A stretch of DNA of 64,000 nt, taken from contig NZ_JAIQYY010000002.1 of NCBI RefSeq assembly GCF_020181035.1, forward strand, positions 403,219 through 467,218, read 5' to 3'. Below the pieces are notes generated by a model that searched no databases, had not been told where the DNA came from, and worked only from the letters and a program-made list of their open reading frames with translations. This stretch comes from Streptomyces sp. CoH27 (GTDB lineage: Bacteria; Actinomycetota; Actinomycetes; Streptomycetales; Streptomycetaceae). The position numbers and the translations under genes are program-made. Below are positions 61,019-64,000 of this stretch, in pieces (the stretch's first letter is position 1; every line of letters starts with the position of its first letter).

Positions 61019-62327
61019 CTGCGGCCTCCCTCGGGGCGGGGACGTGGTGGCGGGTGTGGACCGGGCGGACGAGTTCGTTGGCGACGAAACCGACCACGAG
61101 CAGGCCGATCATGATGCCGAACGACAGCGTGTACAGCGACGGACCGTGCTTGCCGGCGGCCTTCTGGCGGTCGGCGATCCAGTTGACGATCAGTGGCCCG
61201 AGCACACCGGCCGTGGACCATGCGGTGAGCAGCCGGCCGTGGATGGCGCCGACCTCGTGGGCGCCGAACAGGTCCTTCAGGTAGGCGGGGATCGTGGCGA
61301 AGCCGCCGCCGTAGAAGGAGAGGATCACCAGCGCGCACAGTACGAACAGCGGCTTGGACGAGTCACCGAACAGCGCGATGACCAGGTACATCAGCGCGCC
61401 GACGCCCAGGTAGACGCGGTAGATGTTCTTGCGGCCGACGCGGTCCGAGGCGGACGACCAGCCGATGCGGCCCGCCATGTTGGCGGCGGACAACAGGGCG
61501 ACGAAGCCGGCGGCCGCAGACGCCGACACCGCGGCGGAACCGCCGGCGAAGAAGTCCGTGATCATCGGCGCGGCCTTCTCCAGGATGCCGATGCCTGCGG
61601 TGACGTTCATGCAGAGCACGATCCACAGACACCAGAACTGCGGGGTCCGCACCGCGCTGCGCGCCGAGACCCGCACCCCCGCGACCGCGTCCGGCCCGCT
61701 CGCCGTCGCTTCCCGGTCCGCCGCTCGCGGCACCCGGACCAGCAGCACACCGAGGGTCATGAAGACGGCGTACGACAGCCCGTGCACCAGGAAGGCGAGC
61801 GCGATGCCCTCGTGGTCGCTCCCGAAGGACGCGAGCATCTGGGCCGACCAGGGCGAGGCGATCAGCGCGCCGCCGCCGAACCCCATGATGGCGATGCCGG
61901 TGGCCATGCCGGGCCGGTCCGGGAACCACTTGATCAGGGTGGAGACGGGCGAGATGTAACCGATGCCGAGTCCGATCCCGCCGACGAAGCCGTAGCCGAG
62001 GACGATCAGCCAGTACTGCTTCGTCTGCGCGCCGAGCGCGGAGATCAGGAAACCGGAGGAGAAGCAGACCAGGGCCACGGTCATCGCCCAGCGCGGCCCG
62101 TTGCGCTCGACGAGCGTGCCGCCGAACGCGGCCGACAGCCCGAGCATCACGATGGCGAGCTGGAAGGGCAGCGCGCTCTGGGTGCCGTCGAGGTGCAGGG
62201 CGGATTCGAGCGGCGGCTTGAACACACTCCAGGCGTAGGCCTGACCGATGGAGAGATGGGCGGAGAGGGCGGCGGGCGGAACGAGCCAGCGGCTCCAGCC
62301 CGGAGGTGCGAGAGGGGGGCTGCTCAT
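60993..62327 (-). CDS. OxlT-like MFS transporter (oxalate:formate antiporter family)
   Basis: This 444-residue carrier has 12 helices. It shows SIGQAYAWSVFKPPLE in helix 1, GFVGGIGLGIGYISPVSTLI in helix 4 and KWFPDRPGMATGIAIMGFGG between helices 4 and 5, all typical of the OxlT family. SDRVGRKNIYRVYLG is the motif A copy in the second half. OxlT exchanges oxalate for formate; related proteins carry other carboxylates, so the substrate is not proved. The start is ATG at 62325-62327. The adjacent formate-dehydrogenase-related genes on the other strand make a formate or oxalate role attractive. Confidence 0.88.
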   Translation of the reverse strand: MSSPPLAPPGWSRWLVPPAALSAHLSIGQAYAWSVFKPPLESALHLDGTQSALPFQLAIVMLGLSAAFGGTLVERNGPRWAMTVALVCFSSGFLISALGAQTKQYWLIVLGYGFVGGIGLGIGYISPVSTLIKWFPDRPGMATGIAIMGFGGGALIASPWSAQMLASFGSDHEGIALAFLVHGLSYAVFMTLGVLLVRVPRAADREATASGPDAVAGVRVSARSAVRTPQFWCLWIVLCMNVTAGIGILEKAAPMITDFFAGGSAAVSASAAAGFVALLSAANMAGRIGWSSASDRVGRKNIYRVYLGVGALMYLVIALFGDSSKPLFVLCALVILSFYGGGFATIPAYLKDLFGAHEVGAIHGRLLTAWSTAGVLGPLIVNWIADRQKAAGKHGPSLYTLSFGIMIGLLVVGFVANELVRPVHTRHHVPAPREAADAQRQQPA

Positions 62328-62457
62328 GCCCGCGGACGGTAGGGCGGGGAGCGGGAGTTGAGAAGGCGTGCGGTCGACCGGATGCGGTGAACGGTATGCG
62401 GCATGCGGTGGGCGGTCGCCACGCGCGAACCCTTGCTACCCGTCTGGGGGCGTACGC

Positions 62458-63094
62458 ATGACCGTCACACCGCTGGGGATCCCGCGCCGGGAGTTCACCG
62501 ACGGTGAACCGGTCCGGGTGCCGGAGGGTTCGACCGCCCACGACGCCTGCCGGGCGGCCGGGAAGGACATACGCCCCCGTGCCAGGGCGACACGCTGCTG
62601 CCGCGGAACGCCTGCCGGGTGTGCGTGATGGAGGTGGAGGATGCGCGGACGCCGGTGCCGGCCTGCTCGCGCAGGGCAGAGGCCGGAACGGAGGTGCGCA
62701 CCGGCACCGAACGGGTCCGGCACAGCCGGAAGATCGTGCTGGAGCTGCTCGCCGCCGGCGTCGATGCGATTGCGGCACAGGATCGCCGTCGAGCACGACG
62801 CTCCGCTGACCGACTCGACCTGGGTACTGCGGGAACTGTGTCGAGGTGTGCCCGGCCGGGGCGCCGGCGCCGCGCACGGAGTTCGGCATGCGGGCGGCGC
62901 GCACCTGGGACGTGACCCGGCGGACCGAGACGTCCACGGTGTGCGCGTACTGCGGAGTGGGCTGCACCCTCACGCTCCATGTGCAGGACAATGAGATCGT
63001 GAAGGTCATCTCGCCGCACGACGATCCGGTGACCCACGGCAATCTCTGCATCAAGGGCCGTTTCGGCTGCCAGCACGTACAGAACCGGGGCTGA
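62458..63094 (+). pseudogene. Formate dehydrogenase-associated Fe-S protein, decayed
   Basis: The gene starts MTVTPLGIPRREFTDGEPVR then VPEGSTAHDACRAAGKDI. One frameshift later (about 62572) it continues CQGDTLLPRNACRVCVMEVE then PACSRRAEAGTEVRTGTERV and ends near VLELLAAGVD. An internal deletion removes perhaps 75 codons, including a Cys-rich ferredoxin motif, before IAVEHDAPLTDSTW. Another frameshift (about 62820) precedes YCGNCVEVCPAGAPAPRTEF and CAYCGVGCTLTLHVQDNEIV, NLCIKGRFGCQHVQNRG. The intact family carries a 2Fe-2S domain plus 4Fe-4S clusters of formate dehydrogenase alpha. fdhD follows seven bases after the stop. Confidence 0.85.
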
Positions 63095-63101
63095 TCAGGA
63101 C

Positions 63102-63950
63102 ATGGGACGAGTCACGGAACGACGCAAGGTCCTCCGCATCCGGGCGGGCGCGGTCTCCACCCGGCCGGACACCCTCGTCGCCGAGGAGCCTCTGGAGATC
63201 CGGCTGAACGGAAAGCCCCTCGCGATCACGATGCGGACGCCGGGCGACGACTTCGCGCTGGCGGCGGGGTTTCTGGTGAGCGAGGGTGTACTGGCTACTG
63301 CACACGATCTGCAGAACATCGTCTACTGTGCGGGGGCGACCGCAGACGGTGTGAACACCTACAACGTGGTCGACGTGAAGACCGCGCCGGATGTCGCCCT
63401 GCCGGACTTCACCCTGGAGCGGAACGTCTACACGTCCTCCTCGTGCGGGCTGTGCGGCAAGGCCAGCCTGGACGCCGTCCGCACGACGGCGCGCTTCCCG
63501 ATCGCCGACACTCCCCCGGTGCGGGTCACCCCGGAGCTGCTGGCGCGCCTCCCCGACCGGCTGCGCGCAGCCCAGCGGGTGTTCGACCGGACCGGGGGTC
63601 TGCACGCGGCGGCCCTGTTCGCCGAGGACGGTGAGCTGCTGGACATACGGGAGGACGTGGGCCGGCACAACGCGGTGGACAAGCTGGTCGGGCGGGCACT
63701 GCAGAACGGCGAGCTGCCGCTGTCGCGGACGATCCTGCTGGTCTCCGGGCGGGCCTCGTTCGAGCTGGCGCAGAAGGCGGTGATGGCGGGGATCCCGGTG
63801 CTGGCGGCGGTGTCGGCGCCGTCGTCGCTGGCGGTGGATCTGGCCGCGGAGACGGGGCTGACCCTGGTGGGTTTCCTGCGGGGCAGCTCGATGAACGTGT
63901 ACGCGGGCGAGGACCGCGTCGCCCTGCGAGAGGCGGCCGCCCAGGGCTGA
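63102..63950 (+). CDS. fdhD: Formate dehydrogenase accessory sulfurtransferase FdhD
   Basis: This 282-residue protein hands sulfur from a cysteine desulfurase to the molybdenum bis-MGD cofactor of formate dehydrogenase. Visible signs are EEPLEIRLNGKPLAITMRTP, DDFALAAGFLVSEGV, the essential Cys pair in SSSCGLCGKASLDAV (CxxC) and DIREDVGRHNAVDKLVG. SRTILLVSGRASFELAQKA binds the GDP part of the cofactor. Length is normal. The start is ATG at 63102, seven bases after the Fe-S pseudogene. It may still serve a formate dehydrogenase encoded elsewhere. Bases 63951-64000 hold no gene. Confidence 0.95.
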   Translation: MGRVTERRKVLRIRAGAVSTRPDTLVAEEPLEIRLNGKPLAITMRTPGDDFALAAGFLVSEGVLATAHDLQNIVYCAGATADGVNTYNVVDVKTAPDVALPDFTLERNVYTSSSCGLCGKASLDAVRTTARFPIADTPPVRVTPELLARLPDRLRAAQRVFDRTGGLHAAALFAEDGELLDIREDVGRHNAVDKLVGRALQNGELPLSRTILLVSGRASFELAQKAVMAGIPVLAAVSAPSSLAVDLAAETGLTLVGFLRGSSMNVYAGEDRVALREAAAQG

Positions 63951-64000
63951 GGGCCGGCTGCCCGCGGCACGGCGACGGGGCACCGGCCGGCAGGGAGCGC

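Overview
The window looks like part of a Streptomyces (or close relative) chromosome. It is very GC-rich with strongly G/C-ending codons, uses many GTG starts, and carries typical actinobacterial families: a six-mce lipid-transport operon, an Rv1747-like FHA-ABC transporter, a trypsin/Trypco1 conflict module, a GH92 mannosidase and a GH51 arabinofuranosidase, a proline-tailed ECF sigma factor, and many TetR/GntR/LacI-type control signals. No rRNA or CRISPR array is visible. One tRNA, tRNA-Leu(GAG), is present.

Layout. (1) 1-8.6 kb: tail of a sugar ABC importer, then a leftward unit of a conserved hypothetical gene, an HSP90-family ATPase and a large TPR protein two bases apart, then a membrane-anchored alpha/beta hydrolase. 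(2) 8.6-12.1 kb: an araD remnant and pntA-pntB (proton-pumping transhydrogenase). (3) 12.4-15.5 kb: a Trypco1-family protein and a trypsin-like protease fused to a P-loop NTPase with a helical tail. (4) 15.6-22.1 kb: secreted GH92 mannosidase, with a double LacI-type operator 76 bp upstream, and LamG-GH51 arabinofuranosidase. (5) 22.5-24.7 kb: lytic transglycosylase and membrane-tethered ECF sigma factor. (6) 24.8-35.8 kb: a complete, tightly overlapping mce operon (ATPase, two YrbE permeases, MceA-F with MceE a lipoprotein, two Mce-associated proteins). (7) 36.0-39.6 kb: TetR regulator divergent from cupin, alpha/beta hydrolase and MFS exporter, with clear operators between them.

From about 39.5 to 50.7 kb the DNA is a gene graveyard. 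Pieces of an SDR oxidoreductase, serine recombinase tails, a methyltransferase, a phospholipase C, ISL3, trpD, a carbamoyltransferase, IS256 and IS5 abut each other, often in opposite strands and with frameshifts. Intact genes persist within it: the FHA-ABC transporter, a GNAT, an ATP-grasp ligase and a class I methyltransferase. The MFS exporter at its left edge ends in a hybrid tail read antisense through the SDR scar.

From 50.9 to 57.0 kb lies a set of conserved genes of unknown function (CcbP-like, UPF0158-like, three uncharacterised proteins, and a broken helicase-associated-domain gene). Several start at a GTG placed about 7 bases after a TANNNT-like -10 box, which suggests leaderless transcripts. 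A truncated serine recombinase follows, and its last 112 bp recur at 35.8 kb. The window closes with the tRNA, a GntR/FCD regulator, a KASIII-like enzyme, an OxlT-like MFS transporter with its 42-residue small-subunit partner, a decayed Fe-S protein of the formate dehydrogenase system and an intact fdhD.

All homology statements rest on motif recognition by eye. No database search was run.
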